A stretch of 64,000 nucleotides of DNA, from positions 1 to 64,000 of the forward strand of contig CANLGD010000002.1 of NCBI GenBank assembly GCA_947490145.1. Reading direction: 5' to 3'. Numbering within the stretch: position 1 is the first letter of the stretch; each line of letters starts with the position of its first letter. Positions 17,591 through 26,120 of the stretch are shown piece after piece. A program made the position numbers and the translations under genes. The stretch comes from Flavobacteriia bacterium (GTDB lineage Bacteria > Bacteroidota > Bacteroidia > Flavobacteriales_D > Crocinitomicaceae). Under the pieces are notes generated by a model, which was not told the DNA's origin, did no database searches, and saw nothing but the letters and a program-made list of their open reading frames with translations.

Positions 17591-18937
17591 TTAATTTGTT
17601 TTCTTGTAGAATGAATTATTTTCTCTCAATTGCATTTGCTCCAGCCATTTAAGAAAAGATTCAAAAAACATGTCTCCTTTCAGTCGATAGCCAGAAGCTG
17701 TAAAATGCACTAAATCATCTCTCATCAAACCTCCTCTACTCCAGGTTTTAGAAGAACCTAATTCTCCCATAATTCCATACATATCCCAAACAGCTGCTTC
17801 GTATTTTTTAGCCAATTGAATAATCATTTCTCTTTCTCTCTCCACATTTTTATTCAAATATTTCTTTTGGTAATAAGCATCATTTGGAACTGTCAAAAGA
17901 ATCGCACAATTTGGATTTGCACGCATAACTATTTGTAAAACAGAATCTAAATTTGCTCTAAAAACTTCAGGACGAAAACTTGCATACGGAACATTTGCAT
18001 CATTTGTACCAATTGAAAAGGCGAAGAAATCTGGTGGAAACTCTTTTAATTGTTCTTCAAAATATTTGTTTTTCAAATAAGTAGGTAAGGAAGCTCCATT
18101 TACACCTATTGTATTATATGAAATTCCAGGTTCTTTATTTGATAATTGAAAACCAAAGATTTTCACAGTATAATCCATTATTGTATCACGAGTGAAAAGC
18201 AAATCAAAACGCTCCATTTTGTCTGTGAAATATACATCTGTGTAGCCTATAAGTGGATTTTTTTGTTTTCTTAAAACAAAAATTTCATCTTCTCCAAAAT
18301 TTAATTCATAAGGAAAATATCCTTTATTGTGGTAAATCCGCATACGATCAAATCCTGGTTTTACATCTGTTTTATCGTAAGCAAAACTAAGTTGAATTAC
18401 TGAATCTGGACATGCTACAATAGCTCCCATCAAACCGTAATCAATTGAATCTGGACGGTCAACAGGGCTTCTGTAATTGATCCATTTATTTGGAGATTTA
18501 AAAACGTAATTCCATGGATTATTTGTTCTAGCCAAATCAAAAGGAAAAATTAAACCTCTTTCTCCTTCCAAGCCTTCCCAATTTGTTTGAAGATACGTTC
18601 GCATTTCATGCGTGTAAATATCTGCTTGTAAGTGAGATCCTCCAATGTGGTAAAAATTCAATTTTCGATCCTTGAACTGAATCATTTGTTGAAAATTGTA
18701 AAACAATTTCTCAAAATTGGTACTATTCTCCGTAAAAAATTGGTAATGATTTCTTTCAAAATGAATGAAAGGATATTTTTTAGTTAAGGTTGAATCAATA
18801 ACCCCAAAAAATACTCGATTTTTATAATTATTCAAAGAATTACTCTTACGTAAGGTATCTTGCCCTTGAGAATTACACGAAATTAATGATACGACAATGA
18901 GTAAACTTCCTAGTATTTGCATAATTATTTTTTTCAT
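17591..18937 (-). CDS. SGNH hydrolase-like lipoprotein, acetyltransferase partner of the MBOAT protein
   Basis: 448 residues from the ATG at 18937. The signal MKKIIMQILGSLLIVVSLISC carries a lipobox, so it is a periplasm-facing lipoprotein. SGNH blocks: HIGGSHLQADIYT (GGS in place of GDS, serine kept), GVNGASLP (block II), FSIGTNDANVP (block III) and RDDLVHFTASGY (block V Asp/His). The ATG overlaps the stop of the next upstream gene by four bases, which favours it over an ATG 12 bases further upstream. Likely acts with the MBOAT enzyme as AlgX/AlgJ or PatB do, moving acetyl groups to a polymer; an esterase role is the alternative. Confidence 0.85.
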   Translation of the reverse strand: MKKIIMQILGSLLIVVSLISCNSQGQDTLRKSNSLNNYKNRVFFGVIDSTLTKKYPFIHFERNHYQFFTENSTNFEKLFYNFQQMIQFKDRKLNFYHIGGSHLQADIYTHEMRTYLQTNWEGLEGERGLIFPFDLARTNNPWNYVFKSPNKWINYRSPVDRPDSIDYGLMGAIVACPDSVIQLSFAYDKTDVKPGFDRMRIYHNKGYFPYELNFGEDEIFVLRKQKNPLIGYTDVYFTDKMERFDLLFTRDTIMDYTVKIFGFQLSNKEPGISYNTIGVNGASLPTYLKNKYFEEQLKEFPPDFFAFSIGTNDANVPYASFRPEVFRANLDSVLQIVMRANPNCAILLTVPNDAYYQKKYLNKNVEREREMIIQLAKKYEAAVWDMYGIMGELGSSKTWSRGGLMRDDLVHFTASGYRLKGDMFFESFLKWLEQMQLRENNSFYKKTN

Positions 18938-20400
18938 TTTAATTTCCATTTTGCATATTCAGCGGCAAATGCTTCGTAAAATAATTGCGATGCTATACTT
19001 GACCCTCGTGGGCTAAAATGAATGTAATCTTTTCCTGCTAAACCTCGTTCAACCCATGAAGGCATTGAGTTTAATCCTCCCATTGCTTCAAATAAATCCC
19101 AATATCCTGCTCCCATATCTTGTGTGGCCTTTTTCATTGAACGCACCAAAACTGGCAAAAATGGATAAGTTTCATAAGCTCCTTCGTAAAAACGAGACAT
19201 ATCGCTTGGTCCAATAACCAATATCATGGCATTAGGTCTTATTCTTTTTAATGTTTGTAATTGTCCTTTAAATTGTTTTGCATAATTTCTGGCAGCATCA
19301 CTATCTTTGAAAAAGGGAACAGAATTCCCACCAAATTGCATGATTACAAGTTCGACGTTTAAATCCGAATACATTTTACCTAACAGTTGCTGGTCTAAGT
19401 TACCAAAAAACGTACCACTAGAGCCACGCATGGCAATATTATCAACTTGAACACCGTTATCTCCTTCCAAAGAAAAGCCTAAAATCGTAGGACTAACAGT
19501 ACTTGAAAAAATATACTTTAATTTTCCTGCTGAAGCATCAAAGCTCATCGGAAAAATATGGTATTTACCATCTTGTTGCAAATTATCTTGGCGAATTACT
19601 TCACCATTTTGAATAATTTTTATTGAACATGGAGTAAAACAAGAAGTGTAAAATAAATTAACATTGTTGTAAGATTTGGAACGACCAAAAGCAGAACGAG
19701 AAGGTTCAACTTCAATCCATCCTTCTTGAATTGTTGTTCTTGACGCTCTTACGGCAGAATCCATATACTCAGGAGTAAATCTTCCTGCACTTCCCATGGC
19801 ACCATATCGTTTGGACTTCAATTTAGCACCACCAAAAACAGTATATCTGGTAAAATTTGGTGAATACATTTGTTTGAAACTTGGCGTATCGTAGACATTT
19901 ACAGTTGGAACTAAACCTGGCCCATTTCCTCCAAATTGCTCTTGAATTCTCTGACGAATATATCCTGTCATTCGGTCACCTTCTATCTGAGAATCACCAT
20001 AATGTAAAATTCTAATTTTATTATTGGTAGCGTTTTCTAATTTTTCAAAAAATAAATGCAATTTTGATAATCCAGATTCCGCCAAATGAATTTGTGTTGC
20101 ACTTGCAGTAATTAATTTTCTTCTGGATGGTTTTCCTATCGAGCCTCTGTCATTGCTATGCTTTTCAAGTGAATCTAAAATAGGTTCTTCCAAATTTAAA
20201 GTATCCACTTTTTGTATAAACTTTGTTATATCTTTTGATTTTTTTGATTTTGGATGAAGCGCCTTATCCCATGATAGAAATCGAATTTTCATTCCGCCTG
20301 CATTCCACCCTTCTATTGGTACAAAGTAAGATATACTTGTCAGAATTACAAAAACTGCAAGAATAAAGAATGAAATATGTATCGGTTTGTAACTCTTCAT
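18934..20400 (-). CDS. SGNH hydrolase-like protein with one N-terminal membrane anchor
   Basis: 488 residues. One N-terminal membrane helix (about 8-26), a linker rich in Lys/Ser, then SGNH blocks ILHYGDSQIEGDRMTGYIR (block I serine), NIAMRGSSGTFF (block II), IMQFGGNSVPF (block III asparagine) and KDYIHFSPRGSSIASQLFYEAF (block V histidine). A beta-rich insertion separates blocks I and II, as in two-domain acetyltransferases with a carbohydrate-binding part. First gene of the operon SGNH-SGNH-MBOAT, overlapping the next gene by ATGA. Probable role: periplasmic O-acetylation of a polysaccharide together with the two downstream products. Confidence 0.85.
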   Translation of the reverse strand: MKSYKPIHISFFILAVFVILTSISYFVPIEGWNAGGMKIRFLSWDKALHPKSKKSKDITKFIQKVDTLNLEEPILDSLEKHSNDRGSIGKPSRRKLITASATQIHLAESGLSKLHLFFEKLENATNNKIRILHYGDSQIEGDRMTGYIRQRIQEQFGGNGPGLVPTVNVYDTPSFKQMYSPNFTRYTVFGGAKLKSKRYGAMGSAGRFTPEYMDSAVRASRTTIQEGWIEVEPSRSAFGRSKSYNNVNLFYTSCFTPCSIKIIQNGEVIRQDNLQQDGKYHIFPMSFDASAGKLKYIFSSTVSPTILGFSLEGDNGVQVDNIAMRGSSGTFFGNLDQQLLGKMYSDLNVELVIMQFGGNSVPFFKDSDAARNYAKQFKGQLQTLKRIRPNAMILVIGPSDMSRFYEGAYETYPFLPVLVRSMKKATQDMGAGYWDLFEAMGGLNSMPSWVERGLAGKDYIHFSPRGSSIASQLFYEAFAAEYAKWKLK

Positions 20401-20528
20401 TATGAATAATAGCTAGCAAAAGTACAAAGAAATTTTGAGAGAAAAAGACAGAATATTGAATTTAAAGATATTTGTCCATCGTGTTTTATTTTGAATTCAA
20501 TTTTACTAATTTGAACGATATTTATTTT

Positions 20529-20536
20529 TACTTTTG
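20529..20536 (+). promoter_or_regulatory. -7 box directly upstream of the GNAT gene
   Basis: TACTTTTG, a perfect TAnnTTTG, ends only four bases before the ATG at 20541. Transcription would start at or within a few bases of the ATG, implying a leaderless mRNA. Confidence 0.6.
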
Positions 20537-20540
20537 GTGC

Positions 20541-21032
20541 ATGGAAAATGCAATTAATTACAGAAAAATTGAAGAAAAAGACAATGTAAAAGTTGCGAAA
20601 TTAATAAGAGATGTTTTAATTGAGCATGAATTAAATCAGCCAGGAACAGTTTATTTTGACCCAACTACGGATGCCTTATTTGAATTATTTCAAATCGCAA
20701 ACAGTTGCTATTTTATTGCTGAAAATTCAAGTAAAATACTAGGAGCTTGTGGAATATTTCCAACGGAAGGTTTACCTGAAAATCACATTGAATTGGTTAA
20801 ATTTTATGTTCATGCTGATTTTAGAGGAAAAAGTATTGGCAAAAAGTTAATGGAATTAAGTTTAGATGAGGCGAAAAAATCGGGATTTAAAAAAGTTTAC
20901 TTGGAGTCTTTGCCTGAACTAAAAAAAGCTGTTGGCATGTATGAAAGATTTGGTTTTAAACACATTCCTAAACGATTAGGAAATTCCGGTCATTTTGCAT
21001 GCAATATATTAATGTTAAAAGAATTAGATTAA
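20541..21032 (+). CDS. GNAT-family N-acetyltransferase
   Basis: 163 residues from the ATG at 20541. Acetyl-CoA-binding segment VKFYVHADFRGKSIGKKLMELSLDEAKKSGFKKVYLES (about 90-125, with the R-G-x-G/S-I-G P-loop) and a C-terminal YERFGFKHIPKR are classic GNAT features. The substrate is unknown; this size is common in small-molecule or peptide acetyltransferases. The frame is open 23 codons further upstream, but that part is hydrophobic non-GNAT sequence and contains the promoter -7 box. Its 3' end overlaps the convergent Hsp15-like gene by four bases. Confidence 0.88.
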   Translation: MENAINYRKIEEKDNVKVAKLIRDVLIEHELNQPGTVYFDPTTDALFELFQIANSCYFIAENSSKILGACGIFPTEGLPENHIELVKFYVHADFRGKSIGKKLMELSLDEAKKSGFKKVYLESLPELKKAVGMYERFGFKHIPKRLGNSGHFACNILMLKELD

Positions 21033-21400
21033 AAATCCAAAAATTCATCGATATCTCTTCGATCTTTTTTACTTGGTTTTCCAGATCCATTTTCTCGATA
21101 AATACTTTGTGCTAATTGATATTGTTTGTGACGTTCAATTTCTTCAGGTTTCGTAATGTCTAAAATGTAATTTTCAACAAGTTTCGCACCAAGTCTTTTA
21201 TCAATTAAATCTTTCACTTTGTATTCAAAAACGGCTGCATTTTTATGAATAGAAATAACATCTGTTATTTTTACTTCTCTAGAAGATTTTACCTGATTTT
21301 GATTTAATTTCACTTTTCCTTTTGAAATCAATTCAGAAGCTTGAGAACGTGTTTTTGCTAAACGCACACACCATAAATACTTGTCAAAACGTATAGCCAT
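21029..21400 (-). CDS. hslR: S4-domain RNA-binding protein, Hsp15-like
   Basis: 123 residues. The S4 RNA-binding domain is at the N-terminus (MAIRFDKYLWCVRLAKTRSQASELISKGKVKLNQNQVKSSREVKITD), as in Hsp15, followed by a basic C-terminal tail (GSGKPSKKDRRDIDEF). In Escherichia coli Hsp15 binds stalled 50S subunits carrying a peptidyl-tRNA and helps recycle them. It sits 9 bases downstream of the MmcQ/YjbR gene, so the two are probably one transcript. The symbol is given by family resemblance. Confidence 0.88.
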   Translation of the reverse strand: MAIRFDKYLWCVRLAKTRSQASELISKGKVKLNQNQVKSSREVKITDVISIHKNAAVFEYKVKDLIDKRLGAKLVENYILDITKPEEIERHKQYQLAQSIYRENGSGKPSKKDRRDIDEFLDF

Positions 21401-21409
21401 CTTCGTAAT

Positions 21410-21757
21410 TCAATTTAATGTGTCTTTAAATTTCTTTGGTAAGAAAGAAAAAACCAAATCGTAAGAATATTTTGTCAATTCAAAAATCATTAAATCATCA
21501 ACATCAGAATTTACAGCTACTGTATTCCAATGCTTTTTGCTCATGTGATAACCTGGATTTATTCCGTAAAATCGTTCTCTCAAATCTAAAGCTTTTTCGG
21601 GATCACACTTTAAGTTTATTCCTTCAAATTTATCCACGTCAAATAAAGCAAACATTTTCCCATAAACTTTTAAAACTAGAGTAGATTTATCAAAAGGAAA
21701 ACCTTCTGTTACGCCATCTAATTTAAGGCAAAAATTGGTATACTCTTCTATGTTCAT
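21410..21757 (-). CDS. MmcQ/YjbR-family protein
   Basis: 115 residues, the usual length. Typical YjbR blocks are visible: KLDGVTEGFPFDKSTLVLKVYGKMFAL, INLKCDPEKALDLRERFYGINPGYHMSKKHWNTV and the C-terminal LTKYSYDLVFSFLPKK. The fold is CyaY-like and DNA binding has been proposed, but the function is unknown. Operon with the Hsp15-like gene downstream. Confidence 0.87.
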   Translation of the reverse strand: MNIEEYTNFCLKLDGVTEGFPFDKSTLVLKVYGKMFALFDVDKFEGINLKCDPEKALDLRERFYGINPGYHMSKKHWNTVAVNSDVDDLMIFELTKYSYDLVFSFLPKKFKDTLN

Positions 21758-21966
21758 TTTTGGATATAAAGGTCTGAGGACATTAAGATTTTGATTTATT
21801 CAGCTACAAAATTTAATTTTAGAGAAGGACAAAAATCAAAAAGATTCAAAAGTCAAGGAAATCTATGTCTTGTCTTTTGAATCTTCATTATGAAATTAAG
21901 ATTTTTATTTACTAAAAATGATAGTTTTATGTCTTTCGTTCGGCCATTACTGAACTTACTGTCTAT

Positions 21967-23073
21967 TTAATGTATAGCTGGAGCAAAATCTTTATTTCCC
22001 AAATCTCTCAACATTTTTGTATGTTCTCTTAATGCATCAGCAAACGTCACTTGAGAAATGTAAGGTAAATTAAATTCCTCAGCAGTTGATTTTACAATTT
22101 TCGCTAATTTATTGTAGTGCACGTGACAAATATTTGGAAATAAATGATGCTCAATTTGAAAATTTAAACCTCCAACATACCAAGAAAATAATTTTGCTTT
22201 GGGAGCAAAGTTTGCAGTGTTATACAATTGATTTACAGCCCAATCCGCATCAATTACGCCGCTGTCGTCTGGTACAGGGTAATTAGATGTTGGAACAACG
22301 TGAGCTGGTTGAAATATCATACCTAAAATTAACCCAGCAATAAAATGCATCATTAAGAAACACAATACAGTAGCCCACCAAGATAGAGGAGAAAAAATAA
22401 ATGGTAAAGTAAAAATGATAGCAAAATATAAAACTTTGGTAACTCCAATTTGAAATAGCAATAAACCCAAAGTAGTATTCTGTGTTTTCATTAAATCTTG
22501 TTTGCTGTATTTAAAAGCTTGACGGTAATCTTTTACAGTAGCCCACATTAAAGTCATTAAACCATATAAGAACCAAGCGTAAACGTGCTGATATTTATGC
22601 ATCCGCAATCTTTCCTCATTAGGAGAAAAACGCATCACTTTTCCAGGATTAATATCATCATCCATTCCTGTAACATTGGTGTATGTATGGTGTAAAACGT
22701 TGTGTTGAATTCTCCAGTTTGTAGCACTTCCACCCGCACTATTTATTAAGCAACCAAGAAAATAATTTACGTAATTATTTTTTGAATAAGAACCATGAGT
22801 TGCATCATGCATGATAGATAAACCGACCCCCGCAACTCCAAAACCCATCAAAGCCCACATCAAGACAATCATCGCGGTACTTTCAAAATAGGTAACAATT
22901 AAAATAAAAGGAACGACATATAATGAAATCATGAAGATGGTTTTTAACACCATGTTCGTATTTGCAAAACGAGAAATGTTTTTTTCTTTGAAGTAATCTC
23001 TAACTCGACCTTGCAATGTTTTGTAAAAATCAGCGTTGTGTGATTTAGAAAATGTAATGTTTTGTAAACTCAT
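21967..23073 (-). CDS. Membrane fatty acid desaturase, front-end (linoleoyl-CoA desaturase-like)
   Basis: 368 residues with four or more membrane segments and the three histidine boxes of acyl-lipid/acyl-CoA desaturases: HDATHGS (about residue 88), HNVLHHTYTN (about 124) and QIEHHLFP (about 306). The glutamine in the third box (QxxHH) is characteristic of front-end delta-5/delta-6 type enzymes. No fused cytochrome b5 domain is present. It introduces a double bond into membrane acyl chains, using an unknown electron donor. A -7 box lies 20 bases upstream and the gene is divergent from ispG, so both promoters share a short region. Confidence 0.92.
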   Translation of the reverse strand: MSLQNITFSKSHNADFYKTLQGRVRDYFKEKNISRFANTNMVLKTIFMISLYVVPFILIVTYFESTAMIVLMWALMGFGVAGVGLSIMHDATHGSYSKNNYVNYFLGCLINSAGGSATNWRIQHNVLHHTYTNVTGMDDDINPGKVMRFSPNEERLRMHKYQHVYAWFLYGLMTLMWATVKDYRQAFKYSKQDLMKTQNTTLGLLLFQIGVTKVLYFAIIFTLPFIFSPLSWWATVLCFLMMHFIAGLILGMIFQPAHVVPTSNYPVPDDSGVIDADWAVNQLYNTANFAPKAKLFSWYVGGLNFQIEHHLFPNICHVHYNKLAKIVKSTAEEFNLPYISQVTFADALREHTKMLRDLGNKDFAPAIH

Positions 23074-23092
23074 TTTTTAATAATTTAATGAA

Positions 23093-23100
23093 CAAAATTA
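23093..23100 (-). promoter_or_regulatory. -7 box of the desaturase promoter
   Basis: TAATTTTG on the minus strand matches TAnnTTTG and lies 20 bases upstream of the desaturase ATG. It is back-to-back with the ispG promoter. Confidence 0.6.
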
Positions 23101-23184
23101 AAGTTTTTTTTTAGTTTGAAAAATTTTTTCTACCAAAATTAACAATATATGTGATAAACAGCTTTTGTATAAACATTAATATAC

Positions 23185-23192
23185 TAATTTTG
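23185..23192 (+). promoter_or_regulatory. -7 box of the ispG promoter
   Basis: TAATTTTG matches TAnnTTTG, with a TTTG at 23164-23167 as possible -33 box 17 bases upstream. The box ends 21 bases before the ispG ATG at 23214 and rules out the ATG/GTG-like starts upstream of it. Confidence 0.65.
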
Positions 23193-23213
23193 TTTTGTCT
23201 AAAAAAAATTAAA

Positions 23214-25142
23214 ATGCAAGTAAGCTCTAAATTTCCATATTGTGAAAATTATTTTTCTAGAATAAAAAATCCAACGATAGAAATTACCATCGGAAATTTA
23301 AAACTTGGTGAAGAAAATCCGATTCGAGTTCAATCGATGACTACAACCGACACAATGAATACCGAAGGATCTGTAGAACAATCCATTCGAATGATAGATG
23401 CTGGTTGTGAATTGGTTAGACTAACAGCTCCAAGTAAAAATGAAGCAATTAATTTGGGCGAAATTAAAAGAATATTGAATGAAAAAGGATATTACGCTCC
23501 TTTAGTAGCTGATATTCATTTTACGCCAAATGCAGCAGAAATAGCTGCTAAATTAATTGAAAAAGTTAGGGTAAATCCGGGGAATTATGCTGATAAAAAG
23601 AAATTTGAAGAAATTGATTACACGAATGATTCTTATGAAAAAGAACTAATTAGAATAGAACAAAAATTTACACCTTTAATAAACATTTGCAAAGAATACG
23701 GCACAGCAATGAGAATAGGAACAAACCATGGCTCGCTGTCAGATCGGATTTTAAGCCGTTTTGGTGATACACCCGAAGGAATGGTGGAATCAGCTATGGA
23801 ATTTTTGCGTATTTGTATAAAGAATGATTATCATAATTTAGTCATTTCCATGAAGGCTAGTAATACTTTAGTGATGGTTCAAGCTTATAGATTGTTGGTT
23901 TCCACAATGAAAAAAGAGGGAATGAAATTTCCTTTACATTTAGGTGTTACTGAAGCTGGCGATGGCGAAGATGGAAGAATAAAATCGGCTGTAGGTATTG
24001 GAGCATTGATGGAAGATGGTTTGGGAGATACGATTCGAGTTTCTTTAACAGAAGATCCAGAATTCGAAATTCCAGTTGCCAGAAAACTAATTGAAAAGTA
24101 TGAAAACTATTCTAATGTTAAATTAGTTGAAACTAATAATAATTTAACTTATAATCCATTTGAATACAACAAAAGATTAAGTTTTGAAAATAAAAATATT
24201 GGAGGAAAAAATCATCCAATTGTATTTGCTGACTTGTCAAAAAAAGAAGAAATTAATCCTGCAAATTTTTTCGGTTTTGGTTATTCTTATTCTGTTCAAT
24301 TAGATAAATGGAATTTACAAGATTTGGCAGCAGATTATGTTTTTTTGGGAAATAAAGAGTTGAATTTTGAAATCCCTGGAACTTTAGGTGCAGTTTTTAA
24401 TGCTGAAATTTGGTCAGAAAAGTACCAAAAACAAAAACATTGTTTTCCAATTTTTAGCACAAAAAATATTCAAAAATTTGATGTTTCCAATTTAGACCTA
24501 TACTTTTTAGAACTTGATTTAAAACAAGATAATTATGAATTAATAAAATTAAATTCAAAAGCAATTTTAGTTGTAACTACAAAATTAGACAACAAGACAC
24601 AACTTTTGAGAAATTTTAGATGTCAATTGGATTTAAATAAAATTGAAAATCCTATTATCATAAAAACTGATTATGAGTCAAATGACTTAGAACGTTTTCA
24701 ACTTAATTCTTCGGCAGATCTTGGAATCCATTTTATTGATGGTTTTGGTGATGGATTGTGGATTACAGGTAATCATCCAATAAAAGATATTAATTCTTTG
24801 AGTTTTGGTATTTTACAAGCCACAAGAACGAGAATTTCAAAAACCGAATACATTTCTTGTCCATCTTGTGGAAGAACATTATTCGATTTACAAGAAACAA
24901 CACAAAAAATTCGCTTAAGAACTTCGCATTTAAAGGGTTTAAAAATTGGAATCATGGGTTGCATTGTAAATGGACCTGGAGAGATGGCTGATGCAGATTA
25001 TGGTTATGTTGGAACTGGACCGGGAAAAATAAATTTATACAAAGAAAAAACTGTTGTTCGCAAGAATGTTGATGAAAGTAATGCTGTAGATGCTTTGATT
25101 GACGTGATCAAGGAAAATGGGGATTGGATTGACATTAAGTGA
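23214..25142 (+). CDS. ispG: 4-hydroxy-3-methylbut-2-enyl diphosphate synthase, long (insert-containing) form
   Basis: 642 residues, far longer than the roughly 370 of the E. coli enzyme, as in plants and Bacteroidota. The N-terminal TIM barrel shows VQSMTTTDTMNT, LVRLTAPS, VADIHFTPNAA, VRVNPGNYA and HLGVTEAGDGEDG. A middle insertion of about 230 residues (about 325-550) follows, then the 4Fe-4S domain with CPSCGR and GCIVNGPGEMADADYGYVG. It makes HMBPP in the penultimate step of the MEP isoprenoid pathway, and ispD later in the window belongs to the same route. The start at 23214 follows the -7 box; the longer upstream frame encodes an unlikely hydrophobic leader. Confidence 0.95.
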   Translation: MQVSSKFPYCENYFSRIKNPTIEITIGNLKLGEENPIRVQSMTTTDTMNTEGSVEQSIRMIDAGCELVRLTAPSKNEAINLGEIKRILNEKGYYAPLVADIHFTPNAAEIAAKLIEKVRVNPGNYADKKKFEEIDYTNDSYEKELIRIEQKFTPLINICKEYGTAMRIGTNHGSLSDRILSRFGDTPEGMVESAMEFLRICIKNDYHNLVISMKASNTLVMVQAYRLLVSTMKKEGMKFPLHLGVTEAGDGEDGRIKSAVGIGALMEDGLGDTIRVSLTEDPEFEIPVARKLIEKYENYSNVKLVETNNNLTYNPFEYNKRLSFENKNIGGKNHPIVFADLSKKEEINPANFFGFGYSYSVQLDKWNLQDLAADYVFLGNKELNFEIPGTLGAVFNAEIWSEKYQKQKHCFPIFSTKNIQKFDVSNLDLYFLELDLKQDNYELIKLNSKAILVVTTKLDNKTQLLRNFRCQLDLNKIENPIIIKTDYESNDLERFQLNSSADLGIHFIDGFGDGLWITGNHPIKDINSLSFGILQATRTRISKTEYISCPSCGRTLFDLQETTQKIRLRTSHLKGLKIGIMGCIVNGPGEMADADYGYVGTGPGKINLYKEKTVVRKNVDESNAVDALIDVIKENGDWIDIK

Positions 25143-25304
25143 TGAGTTTTGAACGATGAGTTATGAGCGTTGCGTATGTAGTAACTAAAATAAGTTATTA
25201 GTTGAATATTTATCCATAACTTAATAATCATAATTCATAACTATTTACATTTTTTTCACTTTTATATGTTGATATAATAAGATTATTATTAATTTGGCAC
25301 TTGT

Positions 25305-25967
25305 ATGATAGCAAAAGATTTAATAACAGACGAAATCCCTCCGTTGAAGCACACAGATACTGGTGAAACTGCTTTACGTTGGATGGACGAATTTAAGGTT
25401 TCACACCTTCCTGTTTTGAAAAATGATAATTTTGTGGGTTTAATTTCGGAAAGTGACATATTGGATAGACAAGATTTAGAGCAATCTTTGGATGTTTTGT
25501 TTGATCATTTGCCTAGACCTTATGTAAAGGAAAATGCGCATATCTATGAAGTTCTTTTCAAGGTTGCTGAACATAAAATTTCTGTAATTCCAATTCTTCA
25601 TGAAGACGAAACCTATGCAGGTTGTACAAGTATTCATCAATTAATCATGTTGATTGCAAATACGGGAAGCATAAAAGAAACGGGTGGAATAATTGTTTTG
25701 GAAGTAAATGAAATTGATTATTCTTTGGCTCAAATTGCACAAATCGTTGAGAGTAATAATGCGAAAATTTTGAGTTCTTACATATTTTCTTCACCAGATT
25801 CTACAAAACTAGAAGTAACTTTAAAAATTAATAAAATTGAATTGGATAGTATAATTCGAACTTTTGAACGATACGATTATATAATAAGTGCTTCCTATCA
25901 AAAAAGTAATTCTGATGAAGATTTACAGATGAGGTATGATGCCGTAATTAATTTTCTCAAGTTCTGA
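25305..25967 (+). CDS. CBS-domain protein with ACT-like C-terminus
   Basis: 220 residues. Two CBS repeats (about 1-60 with HLPVLKNDNFVGLISESDIL, and about 68-125 with ISVIPILHEDETYAGCTSIHQLI) are followed by an ACT-like segment (GGIIVLEVNEIDYSLAQIAQIVESNNAKILSS). CBS pairs bind adenylates such as AMP, ATP or SAM and usually regulate. From family knowledge this gene precedes nadK in many Flavobacteriia, as here (153 bases apart), which suggests a role tied to NAD(P) or envelope synthesis. The last nine codons form one arm of a perfect 26-bp palindrome, and the stop codon lies in its loop. Confidence 0.88.
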   Translation: MIAKDLITDEIPPLKHTDTGETALRWMDEFKVSHLPVLKNDNFVGLISESDILDRQDLEQSLDVLFDHLPRPYVKENAHIYEVLFKVAEHKISVIPILHEDETYAGCTSIHQLIMLIANTGSIKETGGIIVLEVNEIDYSLAQIAQIVESNNAKILSSYIFSSPDSTKLEVTLKINKIELDSIIRTFERYDYIISASYQKSNSDEDLQMRYDAVINFLKF

Positions 25968-25995
25968 AAAACTTGAGAAAATTAATTACGGCATC
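25938..25995 (+). repeat. Perfect 26-bp inverted repeat spanning the CBS gene stop codon
   Basis: Left arm 25938-25963 and right arm 25970-25995 are exact reverse complements, separated by the six bases CTGAAA. The left arm is coding (DAVINFLK of the CBS protein); the TGA stop (25965-25967) is in the loop. There is no long T run afterwards, so it is not a standard terminator, although an RNA hairpin this strong should halt or protect transcripts. Confidence 0.95.
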
Positions 25996-26034
25996 GAAGA
26001 TTGCAGATTATAAATTGCTTCGCATTGCAATCTA
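25996..26034 (+). repeat. Dispersed palindromic repeat, family R2, copy 1
   Basis: GAAGATTGCAGATTA is followed by a TTGCTTCGC block and ends in TGCAATCT, which pairs with AGATTGCA at the start. A 37-base stretch matches the R2 copy at 61.88 kb closely (GAAGATTGCAGATTA-[TC]A-[AG]-ATTGCT-[TC]-CGC). It sits between the CBS gene palindrome and nadK. Confidence 0.7.
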
Positions 26035-26120
26035 TTTTAAATTAAGGTGTCTAAAATTAAATTATGGATTTATAAAAATCTAGTCTAAAGTCTTTTCTCT
26101 AATAATCTAAAAATCTAATT

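Noticed and set aside
18628-18660. GGS instead of GDS in the second SGNH protein as a sign of inactivity
   Set aside because: The nucleophile serine and blocks II, III and V are present, so inactivity is not supported.
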